From Bacteroidia bacterium (GTDB lineage Bacteria > Bacteroidota > Bacteroidia > Flavobacteriales > Flavobacteriaceae), in NCBI GenBank assembly GCA_030427585.1, contig JAUIBW010000024.1, positions 1 to 64,000 of the forward strand: a stretch of 64,000 nt of DNA, read 5' to 3'. The position numbers and the translations under genes were made by a program. Positions 1-8,775 of this stretch are shown piece by piece. The notes below the pieces were generated by a model. That model was given only the letters and a program-made list of their open reading frames with translations, was not told the DNA's origin and did no database searches. Each line of letters begins with the position of its first letter. Position 1 is the stretch's first letter.

Positions 1-17
1 TCAATAATTTATAAAAC

Positions 18-45
18 AAACAAGCCTCAATAAAGAGGCTTGTTT
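18..45. terminator. Bidirectional hairpin terminator
   Basis: An 11-bp perfect stem (AAACAAGCCTC at 18-28 with GAGGCTTGTTT at 35-45) encloses a 6-base loop and ends in a T-rich arm. It probably ends a gene lying before the window and separates it from the transposase. No gene is visible in 1-141 itself. Confidence 0.75.
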
Positions 46-141
46 ATGTTATTTATACTACTTAACATTGCTTAGAACCTATTACATAAGGGTTTTGTAT
101 TGCTACGTGGATCAAATTGGTACTTGGTTATATTTGCAGCT

Positions 142-798
142 ATGAATTGTAAAAATTGTAACCAATCAAATTGTATAAAACGAGGTAAGAGAAATGGTAA
201 ACAACGCTATTTCTGTAAAGATGGTCATACTTCATTTCAAAACTCATACTCTTATAAAGCATATCAAACCACAACAGATGCTTTAATTAAAAGTTTACTC
301 AAAGAAAGCTGTGGTGTTTTGAGTATTGCTAGAATTATAGGTATTTCAAAAAACACAGTATTATCAAGAATGCTAAAAATTAGCCATCAAATTAAAGTTC
401 CATATTTTAATAGGTTAGGTTGCAAATTTGAGGTCAATGAGTTGTGGAGCTTTATTGGTAGTAAAGATAATGTAGCCTGGATTACGTATGCTATAGAAAG
501 AGAGAGCAAAAGTGTTGTTGATTTTTTTGTAGGTAGAAAAACAAAAGATACGATCAGACCTTTGATAGATAAATTAATGCTAGTACAACCCAAAAGCATT
601 TATACCGACCGATTAAATATTTATCCGGGATTGACCCCTAAAGAAATTCATAAAGTATTTCGGTATTGTACCAACAGGATAGAGCGTAAGAATCTGACCT
701 TACGTACTCATATTAAAAGATTATCAAGAAGAATAATTTGTTTTTCGAGAAACAAAAGATATCTCATAGCACATTTACGAATCTATTTTTGGGGATAG
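142..798 (+). CDS. IS1-family transposase, probably inactive
   Basis: A 218-residue protein matching the IS1 plan seen in Bacteroidota: N-terminal zinc ribbon (CKNC, then a second knuckle near residue 27), a helix-turn-helix region, and a catalytic half ending in the typical TNRIERKNLTLRTHIKRLSR stretch and an IYFWG C-terminus. I start at the Met of MNCKNCNQ (142) because it is the usual start; an in-frame ATG at 100 adds 14 unlike residues. Two oddities: the second zinc knuckle reads CKDGH where CxxC is expected, and the catalytic Asp expected before E-x-W (DE-[LM]-W in relatives) is Asn (VNELW). The second catalytic Asp (YTDRLN) and the Glu (RIERKN) are present. The two substitutions together suggest a dead or trans-dependent copy. 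I could not find convincing terminal inverted repeats. Confidence 0.85.
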   Translation: MNCKNCNQSNCIKRGKRNGKQRYFCKDGHTSFQNSYSYKAYQTTTDALIKSLLKESCGVLSIARIIGISKNTVLSRMLKISHQIKVPYFNRLGCKFEVNELWSFIGSKDNVAWITYAIERESKSVVDFFVGRKTKDTIRPLIDKLMLVQPKSIYTDRLNIYPGLTPKEIHKVFRYCTNRIERKNLTLRTHIKRLSRRIICFSRNKRYLIAHLRIYFWG

Positions 799-873
799 TT
801 TTCTTAAATTATAAAAAACTTTCTTGTTAACCCGATAGCGCAGATTTGAAATCCATGAAACATACCATAACAA

Positions 874-904
874 AAAAACAGTCACATTATAAGTGACTGT
901 TTTT
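874..904. terminator. Bidirectional terminator
   Basis: A perfect 12-bp stem (AAAAACAGTCAC at 874-885 with GTGACTGTTTTT at 893-904) has a 7-base loop and A/T tracts on both sides. It can serve both the transposase (+) and the small peptide gene ending at 930 (-). Confidence 0.85.
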
Positions 905-929
905 CTCTAAAGAATATAATACTTTACCA

Positions 930-1085
930 TTAATGGATAGCCATTGCTGCATACATTATATTTAGCATATAACATTGCGGGCATAAAAAAAATGGAATAG
1001 GTTCTGGTTGTCGATCATCACCTCCCCCATTGATTTTGGATAATTCTTTTCTATCTAGCTTCTTAAAATTTTTGAGATTGTTCAT
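930..1085 (-). CDS. Double-glycine leader small peptide (bacteriocin-like or RiPP-like precursor)
   Basis: A 51-residue peptide beginning MNNLKNFKKLDRKELSKING. The leader fits the Bacteroidota double-glycine type (LxxLxKxELxxINGG) that C39-peptidase ABC exporters cleave. Cleavage after the first Gly-Gly would release about 30 residues, GDDRQPEPIPFFLCPQCYMLNI followed by a short hydrophobic tail, with a CPQC pair that could form a disulfide or bind metal or haem. The frame is open upstream to 1235, but those residues do not look leader-like, so I start at the Met directly before the leader. No transporter or modifying enzyme lies nearby. A small hairpin (GTCCGAA 1174-1180 / TTCGGAC 1200-1206) lies upstream. 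The leader is seen directly; export and function are inferred. Confidence 0.7.
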   Translation of the reverse strand: MNNLKNFKKLDRKELSKINGGGDDRQPEPIPFFLCPQCYMLNIMYAAMAIH

Positions 1086-1292
1086 AATTATTATTGGTTT
1101 ATACATTTTTATAGAACGCTTAACCTGCGTTTCTAAGCGTAGTATAAACCTAATACCAAAATGTTGTTTGAATGTCCGAAATGTTTGAATTTCAAAAAAT
1201 TCGGACTTTTTAGCGAGCGTTTCTATAGATATCAATTATAACTCTTGTGAAGTTGCCTAGCTTTGATAGTGGATGTATGGCACAAATCTGTA

Positions 1293-3401
1293 CTATTTTT
1301 GTAACTCCATAATCTTTTTATCAAAAATTGGTTTTCTTAAAAAATACCATTGTAGCCTAAAACCAAATTCTACATACTCAAAACCTGCTGCTGTAGCCGA
1401 AGCGATATTACTATACTTGCCATATACGTCTGCCTTAAATCGTTCTGAAAACTGATATCCAAATTTTCCTTCTGCTCTAAACGTAGATGAACCAGGATTG
1501 TCTTCTACAAATTGTCGGCCTAAAGCTGCACTTGCATTATAAAGCCACTTTTTTTGTGGATCACTTACCACTTCTGCAAATAACTCTCCCAAATTAAATC
1601 GTGCAGGACTAAAATAAATTACAGGTACCTGATTCTTAAAAGAAAGATATTGATAATTAACCCCTACTTTTAGAACAGGTCGTTGTAGTGCCGTATAATA
1701 TAAAGAGGTAAAAAGTAGATTTCTGCTATTATCATCGGTTTGAGAGGTATAGATATATTGGGTATACCATCCTAGATTAAAATTGGTACCCAGGTTATAA
1801 TTCAAAAAGTAATTATTCATTACAATCTCCCGATTTAATAAATCTGCATTAAAATTTTGTAATTCTCTTTTATATCCAACATCTAGGTTTTGAAGTTTAA
1901 AAGGTTTTGTTTTTACTATCGCCTCGGCAACCAATTCTGTATATTTGGTTGTAAATCCATTAGCATTGGTGATCCCTATTTTGGAGTATAGAGCAACGCT
2001 GCCTTTAAATTTGTACACTGCACCTAGCCAAAAATCATGAGACGTAGCTTCATTTCTGGTTACTGCATTTTTAGTCGTTCTATAATCGTATTGAATCTCT
2101 GATTTAAATTTGGAAGATAAAGGAATCTCGGCCTTTAAGGTGCTATTTACAGCTTCGTTATCTCCGTTATCAAAAGTGAATGCTGTTTTTTCTTCAATAA
2201 AAGGTGTATGCGATTTTTTTAACGTCTTTATCAATTTTTTGGCATCCTGTTGTTTTGGGTAGTAGTTTAATGTTTTAAAAGCATATGCATAAGATTTCAT
2301 ATCCTCTCCCACTGCTCTATACGCATTTGCTATTCCTAAATTACCATCAAAAGATCCCTTATCTTTTTCTAAAATCGCATCGTATTTTTGGAGACTGGTT
2401 TTAAAATTACTGGTATACATGCCATGAGTAGCCTGTAAAGCCAATACCCTCGGATGATCTGGATATAATTGCTGTAATCGGGTTATATCTTCTTTTGCTG
2501 CAGTAAACTTCCTGTTCCATAATAGTGCTTGTATATATCGTTCTTCTGTAAAAAGATAGAGTTCTTTATTTTCTTTAAATCTTTCTACTCTATGCATTGC
2601 CATACCGGCTATAGCTAATGCTTTTTTCTCCTTATGTCTTTTATGCGCGACAAGGGCCAGGCCGTTTAGCGACACAATACTATCCTTAGGATTAACTGCC
2701 AATGCAACATATGCCTTTTCTGCATTATCTAAGTCATTAGTCATTAGATACAGGTTTGCTTTGTTTAACCAGGTATCCTTATCATTAGGGTAATCAATAA
2801 GATTTTGATCTAATAGTGCAATGGCCTCATCATATTTTTTGTCTTGTGCAATGGTATTGGCATACCCAAGACGGATATATTTACGGGATAGTAGAGCATT
2901 GAGGTTTCCTTCTTGTAATTGTAATGCATTGTTAACCATCTTTAATGCATTTTCATATTTTTTGAGATTAGAAAGCGTGTTAGCATACCCTAATACTGCG
3001 GGAAAGCTTGTGTTATCTTCTTTAATCAATTTTTTATAAAATATTTCGGCTTTGGTAAACTGGCTATTCCAGAGTAGTGACTCTGCATAATTTAGTTTAA
3101 TTTCAAAATCATCTGGATATTTATTTTTTAGTCCTGTAAAAATGGATACTGCCTGTTGTGAATCTCCTAATAACCCCACTGCTCTTCCGTAACACAAACG
3201 TGCCGTTTTGTTATTGGGGTATTGTTTTAGAATCGTATCAAAAAAAGATTTTGCCTTATCATATTTACCAGTTTCCAGATAATCGAACCCTTCCTGCATC
3301 TCTTGTGCAAGAGATGTTATAATATTTAGTAACAGGAAAATAGAAAACAGTAGGAATCTATACATAAGCCATTTGGGTTTCTTTACTACCAAGTTAAGCA
3401 T
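1293..3401 (-). CDS. Signal peptide + TPR array + C-terminal outer-membrane beta-barrel (YaiO-like)
   Basis: A 702-residue protein. A signal peptide ends near residue 33 (LLLNIITSLAQ). About ten tetratricopeptide-type helical repeats follow (roughly 35-395, with recurring W-N/A-Y-P-D spacing). The C-terminal ~290 residues are rich in alternating beta strands ending in an aromatic (FRLQWYF), like YaiO-type outer-membrane barrels. The combination resembles periplasmic scaffold/porin proteins that guide polysaccharide out of the cell (PgaA, BcsC and AlgK/E logic). That fits its neighbours: flippase, glycosyltransferases and a glycan hydrolase. Met13 (3365) is an equally good start and leaves a more classical signal peptide. 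It is divergent from the STAS genes across a 150-bp region carrying a shared DNA element. The role is inferred. Confidence 0.75.
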   Translation of the reverse strand: MLNLVVKKPKWLMYRFLLFSIFLLLNIITSLAQEMQEGFDYLETGKYDKAKSFFDTILKQYPNNKTARLCYGRAVGLLGDSQQAVSIFTGLKNKYPDDFEIKLNYAESLLWNSQFTKAEIFYKKLIKEDNTSFPAVLGYANTLSNLKKYENALKMVNNALQLQEGNLNALLSRKYIRLGYANTIAQDKKYDEAIALLDQNLIDYPNDKDTWLNKANLYLMTNDLDNAEKAYVALAVNPKDSIVSLNGLALVAHKRHKEKKALAIAGMAMHRVERFKENKELYLFTEERYIQALLWNRKFTAAKEDITRLQQLYPDHPRVLALQATHGMYTSNFKTSLQKYDAILEKDKGSFDGNLGIANAYRAVGEDMKSYAYAFKTLNYYPKQQDAKKLIKTLKKSHTPFIEEKTAFTFDNGDNEAVNSTLKAEIPLSSKFKSEIQYDYRTTKNAVTRNEATSHDFWLGAVYKFKGSVALYSKIGITNANGFTTKYTELVAEAIVKTKPFKLQNLDVGYKRELQNFNADLLNREIVMNNYFLNYNLGTNFNLGWYTQYIYTSQTDDNSRNLLFTSLYYTALQRPVLKVGVNYQYLSFKNQVPVIYFSPARFNLGELFAEVVSDPQKKWLYNASAALGRQFVEDNPGSSTFRAEGKFGYQFSERFKADVYGKYSNIASATAAGFEYVEFGFRLQWYFLRKPIFDKKIMELQK

Positions 3402-3451
3402 ATCTTTTATTTCAACATAACCAATAGTAACTTTTTGATCTTAAATATTTT

Positions 3452-3486
3452 CCATTCATCTATAGCAAATGGTATTCTATCGAAAT
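3452..3486. promoter_or_regulatory. Element I of a shared glycan-locus DNA motif
   Basis: Read on the minus strand this region has the form ATTTCGAT-N(11)-TTGCTAT-x-G-x-TGAATGG. The same layout recurs at 13332-13366, with the same 27-bp distance between outer arms. It sits between two divergent genes of the glycan locus. Its position and repetition suggest an operator, regulator unknown. Bases seen; function inferred. Confidence 0.5.
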
Positions 3487-3551
3487 CTACGACCAATCAT
3501 GAGGCATTGTCGTGATATTTGTAATGTTATTCACCCTTAAAACTAAACAGT

Positions 3552-3848
3552 ATGGCACTTCAAATTATAAACGATCAAGGAATTTTTAAAATAAAAGGAA
3601 AAATTAGTACCAAAAATGCTAAGTCATTACAGTCTCATCTCGAACAACTATTGGCTACTACAGATACCATAATCCTATGCCTTGATCAGGTAAAAAAAAT
3701 AGATACCTACGGTGTGCATGTTCTTACCCATCTTTATAAGGAAGCAATGAACAACAATACTATTTTTCATATCATCGGAAGAGAAAATAAGATCATAAAA
3801 AACGCTTTTGGAAAAGTAAACTATATCCTAAGAAGCGATTTTGTATAA
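3552..3848 (+). CDS. STAS-domain protein (anti-sigma-factor-antagonist-like), copy 1
   Basis: A 98-residue single STAS domain. The order is beta strands (LQIINDQGIFKIKGKIS), a helix (KNAKSLQSHLEQLL), a strand (TIILCLDQVKKID), the phosphorylation-loop position (IDTYGVHVL) and a second helix. In SpoIIAA-type proteins the loop Ser is phosphorylated by a serine kinase. Here the loop has Thr-Tyr, so phosphorylation remains possible. No anti-sigma kinase or phosphatase lies in this window. It is followed after 26 bp by a paralogue and then the flippase, so it probably forms part of a regulatory input to glycan export. This is an inference from gene order. Confidence 0.7.
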   Translation: MALQIINDQGIFKIKGKISTKNAKSLQSHLEQLLATTDTIILCLDQVKKIDTYGVHVLTHLYKEAMNNNTIFHIIGRENKIIKNAFGKVNYILRSDFV

Positions 3849-3874
3849 ACCAACACCCAAAAAACACTACTATC

Positions 3875-4174
3875 ATGGAACTACAAATACATAACAAACT
3901 AGGAACTTTTGAAGTCATCGGAAATTTTACTTCAATACATACTCAAAAAGTAAAGGATCATTTTAACTACTTGTTAGATCACTATGAAGAAGTAGTAATC
4001 TCTCTTAACAAAGTTAAACAGATTGATAAAAAAGCATTAAGCGTTCTTAATGACATTTATCTTAAAGCAAATAAAAGAAGTAAGGTGCTTTTTGTAATTG
4101 GTAAAGAAAATAAAACCATTGCCAGTGCTTTTGAAAAAAACCGATTAACCCACATCTTTAGAAATGACTACTAG
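3875..4174 (+). CDS. STAS-domain protein, copy 2
   Basis: A 99-residue paralogue of the preceding gene, with matching strand/helix order and a shared IGxENKxIxxAF ending. The phosphorylation-loop position reads IDKKALSVL, with Lys-Lys replacing Thr-Tyr, so this copy probably cannot be phosphorylated there. The two proteins may therefore form a switchable and a constitutive pair. Its last 11 bases overlap the start of the flippase gene in a different frame, which implies translational coupling and co-expression. Confidence 0.7.
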   Translation: MELQIHNKLGTFEVIGNFTSIHTQKVKDHFNYLLDHYEEVVISLNKVKQIDKKALSVLNDIYLKANKRSKVLFVIGKENKTIASAFEKNRLTHIFRNDY

Positions 4175-5405
4175 TATCCATATCCCTAAATTGAGTGCTG
4201 AGCAAAAATTTATGCTTAGTGTAATTATTGTAAACGGAGGCAACTATCTATATAACCTGGCTTTGGGTAGAATTCTGGGGCCAGAACTTTTTGCAGATGC
4301 CGCTTTACTTATTACTTTTCTTTTGATTGTATCCTTTATTGCTATGACCTTTCAATTGGCTACAGCTAAGTTTTCGGTACTTTTTGAAGAAAAAGATTTT
4401 ACTAATTTTATGAACCTCAGCTATAAATATGCAGTAGCTGTAGGATTACTATTTGGTATTTTACTTATTGTATTTGCTAAAGATTTACAAGACATTTTTA
4501 ATACTCAATCTCATCTTATGTTTACCTTTTTTGGAATTGGTATTCCTATTTATTTTATGATGAGTGTTAACCGGGGAGTTTTTCAGGGAAAGAAAAAATT
4601 TGATAACCTGGCAGTGACTTATCAGGGAGAAATGATTAGTAGATTACTCATTACTCTGGTATTGCTATATGTACTTTCTATACATTCTTCTATTTTGGTT
4701 GCTATAGGTATTGTGATATCATTTGTGTTTGGACTAATTCCTTTTAAAACAAAAAAAATAGCTGTTTTTAAAAAGCATACACTATCAAAAGTACATTCAA
4801 AACATGTTACTCGATTTTTTATCCTAACTGCTTTTTACGAACTCACTCAAATTATTATTAATAACAGTGATATCTTATTGGTAAAGCATTATTTTGATGA
4901 GTATGAAGCAGGACTTTATGCCTCACTAGCATTAATCGGACGTGTAGTATATTTTGTTGCCTGGATGTTTGTTATGCTGTTATTGCCTAAAGTGGTTCAG
5001 AAACAAAAAGACAGAGAAGAACATACATCTATTCTTTTAAAATATGTTTTATATATTACTATACTTGCAACTACAATTGTTTTAGGATGTTATCTATTTC
5101 CCGAGTTTGCAATTAAGATTATGTTTGGATCTGATTATATATCTATCGCTCCTTTGTTATGGAAATATGCTATAGCGACTTCATTATTTGCGATATCTAA
5201 TATTTTTGCCTATTACTTTTTATCACTAGATCGATACATCCCTGTGATATTATCGGGTGTGTTAGGTATTTCGCAAATTGCCTTCATCATGCTTTTTCAC
5301 AATTCCCTAATTGAAGTGGTACAGATGCAGATTATCGCAATGAGTCTTTTGTTGACTGTTCAATTGATATATTTTCTCACTCAAAGCAGAAAGAAAAACG
5401 CTTAA
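4164..5405 (+). CDS. Polysaccharide flippase-like membrane protein (PST/Wzx, MOP superfamily)
   Basis: A 413-residue polytopic protein with about 12 hydrophobic helices and the typical N-terminal pattern of O-antigen/exopolysaccharide flippases (NGGNYLYNLALGRILGPELF). The family moves lipid-linked glycan repeat units across the inner membrane. The ATG lies inside the end of the second STAS gene, so it is probably the third gene of one transcript. A GT4 glycosyltransferase follows after 137 bp. The substrate cannot be read from the sequence. Confidence 0.8.
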   Translation: MTTSIHIPKLSAEQKFMLSVIIVNGGNYLYNLALGRILGPELFADAALLITFLLIVSFIAMTFQLATAKFSVLFEEKDFTNFMNLSYKYAVAVGLLFGILLIVFAKDLQDIFNTQSHLMFTFFGIGIPIYFMMSVNRGVFQGKKKFDNLAVTYQGEMISRLLITLVLLYVLSIHSSILVAIGIVISFVFGLIPFKTKKIAVFKKHTLSKVHSKHVTRFFILTAFYELTQIIINNSDILLVKHYFDEYEAGLYASLALIGRVVYFVAWMFVMLLLPKVVQKQKDREEHTSILLKYVLYITILATTIVLGCYLFPEFAIKIMFGSDYISIAPLLWKYAIATSLFAISNIFAYYFLSLDRYIPVILSGVLGISQIAFIMLFHNSLIEVVQMQIIAMSLLLTVQLIYFLTQSRKKNA

Positions 5406-5542
5406 CTATACTATTACAAACTAAAAATCAATTATCTATCAATATACCCCACTTGTCTATATATAATTGCAACTCACCGAAAACTCAAAAATAAAGAGTT
5501 GATTTTAGACCATATTTGTACTGTAATTAAAACCTAAAACCT

Positions 5543-6769
5543 ATGAAACTTGCAATTGTAACTGCCTATCCGCCCAGTAAAGTAACTTTAAATGAATATG
5601 CCTATCACCTGGTAAAACATTTTAGACAGCATACTGAAATTACAGAACTTATATTATTAACAGATACTACTCCTGAAGAAGCTGATATTCATTTTGAAGA
5701 AAAAGGATGTCATATCGTAGTTAAGCAATGTTGGAAATTTAATAGTTATAGTAATATCTTCTCTGTTATGAGAGCTGTTAAACAAACCCGTCCGGATGCT
5801 GTATTGTTCAACCTTCAATTTATGAAATTTGGTGATAAAAAGATTGCGGCAGCTTTAGGATTACTACTTCCTTTACTTTGTAAGCTAAGAAAAATTCCAA
5901 CTATTGCTCTCTTGCATAACATCATGGAACAGGTAGATTTACAAAGTGCAGGCTTTACAAAAAACAAGATACTTCAACGCATATACAATCGTATTGGTAC
6001 TACTCTTACCCGGTTCATCCTTAGTACCGATATGGTAGCACTAACCATCGCTAAGTATGTGGATATATTAGAAAAAAAATATCGTGCAAAAAATTTGGTT
6101 TTAATCCCACATGGTACATTCGATATTCCTGCCGAACCCACATATGAATTGCCAGAAAGTCCTCTTAAAATAATGACTTTTGGAAAATTTGGGACCTATA
6201 AAAAAGTTGAGGTTATGATCGAGGCTGTCGAAAAAATACGTTCACGAACCGATATCGACTTAGAGATTGTAATTGCAGGAACAGATAACCCTAATGTACC
6301 TGGGTATCTACAATCTATGAAAGAAAAGTATGCGAATGTACCTCAACTTACCTTTACCGGTTATGTAGAGGAAGCAGATGTATCCAGAATTTTTTCAGAA
6401 AGTGCTATGGTTGTATTTCCATATACTTCAACAACTGGTAGCTCTGGTGTACTACACCAGGCAGGAAGTTATGGAAAAGCAGTGGTTATGCCCGATTTAG
6501 GAGATCTTAGCTTACTGGTTAAGGATGAAGGGTACAGAGGAGAGTTTTTTGCTCCAGAAAATGTTGAAAGCCTTGCCAATGCTATAGAAAAAATTGTATT
6601 AAACCCTACCTATCGTGTTGCCTTAGGTAAGGCCAATTATAAAGCTGCAACTGCTCTGCCCATGAGTAAAATCACAAAAATGTATATAGAACAGTTTATG
6701 AACATTAAAAGAAAAAAGACTAAAAATCTAACTTGTATCAACCCTTCTACTATACGAAAAGTATATTAA
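5543..6769 (+). CDS. Glycosyltransferase, GT4 family (GT-B fold)
   Basis: A 408-residue cytosolic enzyme. The N-terminal Rossmann half starts MKLAIVTAYPPSKV. The C-terminal half contains the GT4 features MTFGKFGTYKKVEVMIEA (sugar-nucleotide-domain start) and FPYTSTTGSSGVLHQAGSYG, where the usual E-x7-E donor motif is partly altered (the first Glu is not obvious). An HN-x-M acceptor-side motif (LLHNIMEQ) is present. The protein would add one sugar to the lipid-linked precursor handled by the flippase upstream. The basic C-terminus (KRKKTKNL) may aid membrane contact. A strong terminator follows. Confidence 0.8.
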   Translation: MKLAIVTAYPPSKVTLNEYAYHLVKHFRQHTEITELILLTDTTPEEADIHFEEKGCHIVVKQCWKFNSYSNIFSVMRAVKQTRPDAVLFNLQFMKFGDKKIAAALGLLLPLLCKLRKIPTIALLHNIMEQVDLQSAGFTKNKILQRIYNRIGTTLTRFILSTDMVALTIAKYVDILEKKYRAKNLVLIPHGTFDIPAEPTYELPESPLKIMTFGKFGTYKKVEVMIEAVEKIRSRTDIDLEIVIAGTDNPNVPGYLQSMKEKYANVPQLTFTGYVEEADVSRIFSESAMVVFPYTSTTGSSGVLHQAGSYGKAVVMPDLGDLSLLVKDEGYRGEFFAPENVESLANAIEKIVLNPTYRVALGKANYKAATALPMSKITKMYIEQFMNIKRKKTKNLTCINPSTIRKVY

Positions 6770-6866
6770 GATACTAAATCAACGAACATTGTTTAAATGA
6801 ATTTGTACTACTATAATTACCCCAAAATATAATTACCCCTAAAATTTACATTCTTATCTTTAGTAT

Positions 6867-6897
6867 AAAAACCTCTGAATCACATCAGAGGTTTTTT
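6867..6897 (+). terminator. Rho-independent terminator after the GT4 gene
   Basis: A 12-bp stem (AAAAACCTCTGA at 6867-6878 with TCAGAGGTTTTT at 6885-6896) ends in a T tract. It ends the STAS-STAS-flippase-GT4 transcript. Confidence 0.85.
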
Positions 6898-7227
6898 ATA
6901 GCTGTAATATAAGTTCTGATTTAAATTTACTCATAAGAAAAATGATGGATTTTTGGCTTAGATGAAAAAGAAAAACTTGTGCTCAGCTCGACTGGGTATC
7001 AAGCATAGCAGGGCTACGGTTGTGTTTTATTTTGAAATATTAGACAAAAAGACGCGGTTTTATTGAGTAAATTTAGATTGGAAATGGTATAATACTAAAG
7101 GATAGAGTACTATACTCATTGTATACAAATTTTCTTTTCCTGAAAAAGTTCCTGATTAAATATTATGTTTTGATATGATGTATCAAAATCACATGTTTTG
7201 AATTAATCATATATTCTTACCATATTT
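6898..7227. other. Intergenic stretch without a recognised gene
   Basis: About 330 bases between the terminator and the stop codon of the GH5-like gene. No frame looks coding. The part around 6960-7040 is less AT-rich than its surroundings, but I could not match it to a gene or element. Confidence 0.4.
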
Positions 7228-8775
7228 CTACTTTGCAATAAACTCGAACGCAGGTTTCTTATTTCCGTCACGATCTATAAAACCAAAGTGTTTCTGTTTA
7301 TGTTTTCGCCAGGGCAATTTGCCTACCACAGTGCCAGGCACCTCATCAAAATCGTATAAAGTCCAGGAGAGGTAATGAATATTATTTTGCTTAATGATCT
7401 CTTGAAATTGTTTATAATAATTGGCCTGCTCTTTTTCTGAAGGGCCGAAAGGGCTCCAAAACCCTCTGCTCGAAGATAATCCAAACTCTTGTAACACCAG
7501 AGGTTTCTTAACCTTGGAATTCAATACTTGGTACGCCTCAGAAAAAGTATTGATATCCTGATAATAATGAAAAGAAATCATATCTACTTCATTTTGTAAT
7601 AAGCCGGCAGATACTGTATCAGACCACCCGATGGTTACTAAATGGTTAGGGTCAAATTGTTTAATCTGGTGGATCATTTCTTTTAACCAGGCCAATACAT
7701 TTTCTTTTCCCCTAGTATCAAAATCCAGATTAGGTTCGTTTTTTATATCCCAGGCAAGAATAGCATTATGATTTGTAAAGGTACTTACAATTTGTTCTGC
7801 ATGACGATGGGTCAATGTCCAATCCAACACAGAGTAATCCCCATAAAAGTCAAATAATGTAACAATAACTTTAAGGTTTTTGGTTGCTGCCTTATCTAAT
7901 ACTTGTTTAAGTTTTTCTAATTTTTCGGTCTTCACCTTAGCTTTACCAAAGGCTTCATAAGGGATAAAAATTCGTATTGTATTTAAGCCTGCATTTTTAA
8001 TAATATCAAAATCGGTAGCAATCACATCAATATCAAAATCATCACCAAACATATCCCATGGTGTTTTCTGGGGATAATAATTAATCCCTTTGATCTGGTA
8101 TTCTTTATCTTCAACAAATATTTTGTTTCCCATAACTTGAATCGATCTATTGGTTTGCGTTACAGTGTCTGATGAATGGTTTTTTTCTTTTACCATATGG
8201 CGTATTCGCCAAAAACCATCTTCTAGCATTAACATCACCTGATAGTCTGATTGCAACTCTGTTTCTAATAACAATTCGTTATTACGATATACCCTTTGAT
8301 ATTCTTTTACACCTGTATCTGTTATAACTACTAATTGGCCATCTGCACTATAAAAATCTAGTGCTACATTATGAGTAGTTGTAGTGCTATGTATAGCAAT
8401 ATTTTTTTCTTTATTGGATACTAATGATTTAACGATATGTTTTCGTGCGTTTTTGGTATAGTAATCCTCTATCCCTTCTGGGGAATTAGTTTGATATGCT
8501 GCATTGCGTATATACCATGCATTAAGGTAATCCTGCTCTATATCCTGTAGTGCCTGTCTTTCTATAGGTCGCCCGGGATTGATCGTATCTTTCCATTTTA
8601 ATTTAGGCAAATACACTTGTTCTTTATGTAAAGCCAGATGTAGCATCGAACTTCTATCTGCTCCTGTAGTAAGATAAGATAATGTCTGGCTGATACCAAA
8701 GAGCAATAGTATAATAACTCCTACAAATGAAATAATGATGAGTGACCTATATATGTTTCTATTCCATCCCATCAT
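7228..8775 (-). CDS. Membrane-anchored GH5-like glycoside hydrolase with an N-terminal NTF2-like domain
   Basis: A 515-residue protein. A transmembrane helix occupies residues 11-33. An NTF2/SnoaL-like region follows (about 78-200, AWYIRNAAYQTNSPEG to DGFWRIRHMV), then a TIM-barrel hydrolase domain (about 225-512). The barrel shows the clan GH-A signature: acid/base Glu347 in IKNEPN and nucleophile Glu430 in LVLQEFG, plus SFHYY near 410. The enzyme would face the periplasm and cut or trim a beta-glycan, as hydrolases in exopolysaccharide loci do. It is the last gene of a coupled trio; its ATG overlaps the previous stop by 4 bases. GH2-type or mannanase-like specificity is equally possible. 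Substrate unknown. Confidence 0.75.
   Translation of the reverse strand: MMGWNRNIYRSLIIISFVGVIILLLFGISQTLSYLTTGADRSSMLHLALHKEQVYLPKLKWKDTINPGRPIERQALQDIEQDYLNAWYIRNAAYQTNSPEGIEDYYTKNARKHIVKSLVSNKEKNIAIHSTTTTHNVALDFYSADGQLVVITDTGVKEYQRVYRNNELLLETELQSDYQVMLMLEDGFWRIRHMVKEKNHSSDTVTQTNRSIQVMGNKIFVEDKEYQIKGINYYPQKTPWDMFGDDFDIDVIATDFDIIKNAGLNTIRIFIPYEAFGKAKVKTEKLEKLKQVLDKAATKNLKVIVTLFDFYGDYSVLDWTLTHRHAEQIVSTFTNHNAILAWDIKNEPNLDFDTRGKENVLAWLKEMIHQIKQFDPNHLVTIGWSDTVSAGLLQNEVDMISFHYYQDINTFSEAYQVLNSKVKKPLVLQEFGLSSSRGFWSPFGPSEKEQANYYKQFQEIIKQNNIHYLSWTLYDFDEVPGTVVGKLPWRKHKQKHFGFIDRDGNKKPAFEFIAK

Noticed and set aside
100..141. Longer N-terminus for the IS1-type transposase
   Set aside because: The extra 14 residues are unlike the family, which starts at MNCKNC.
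839..873. tRNA fragment after the transposase
   Set aside because: The CCGATAGCGCAGATTTGAA-like wording is tRNA-like by eye, but no cloverleaf arms can be formed.
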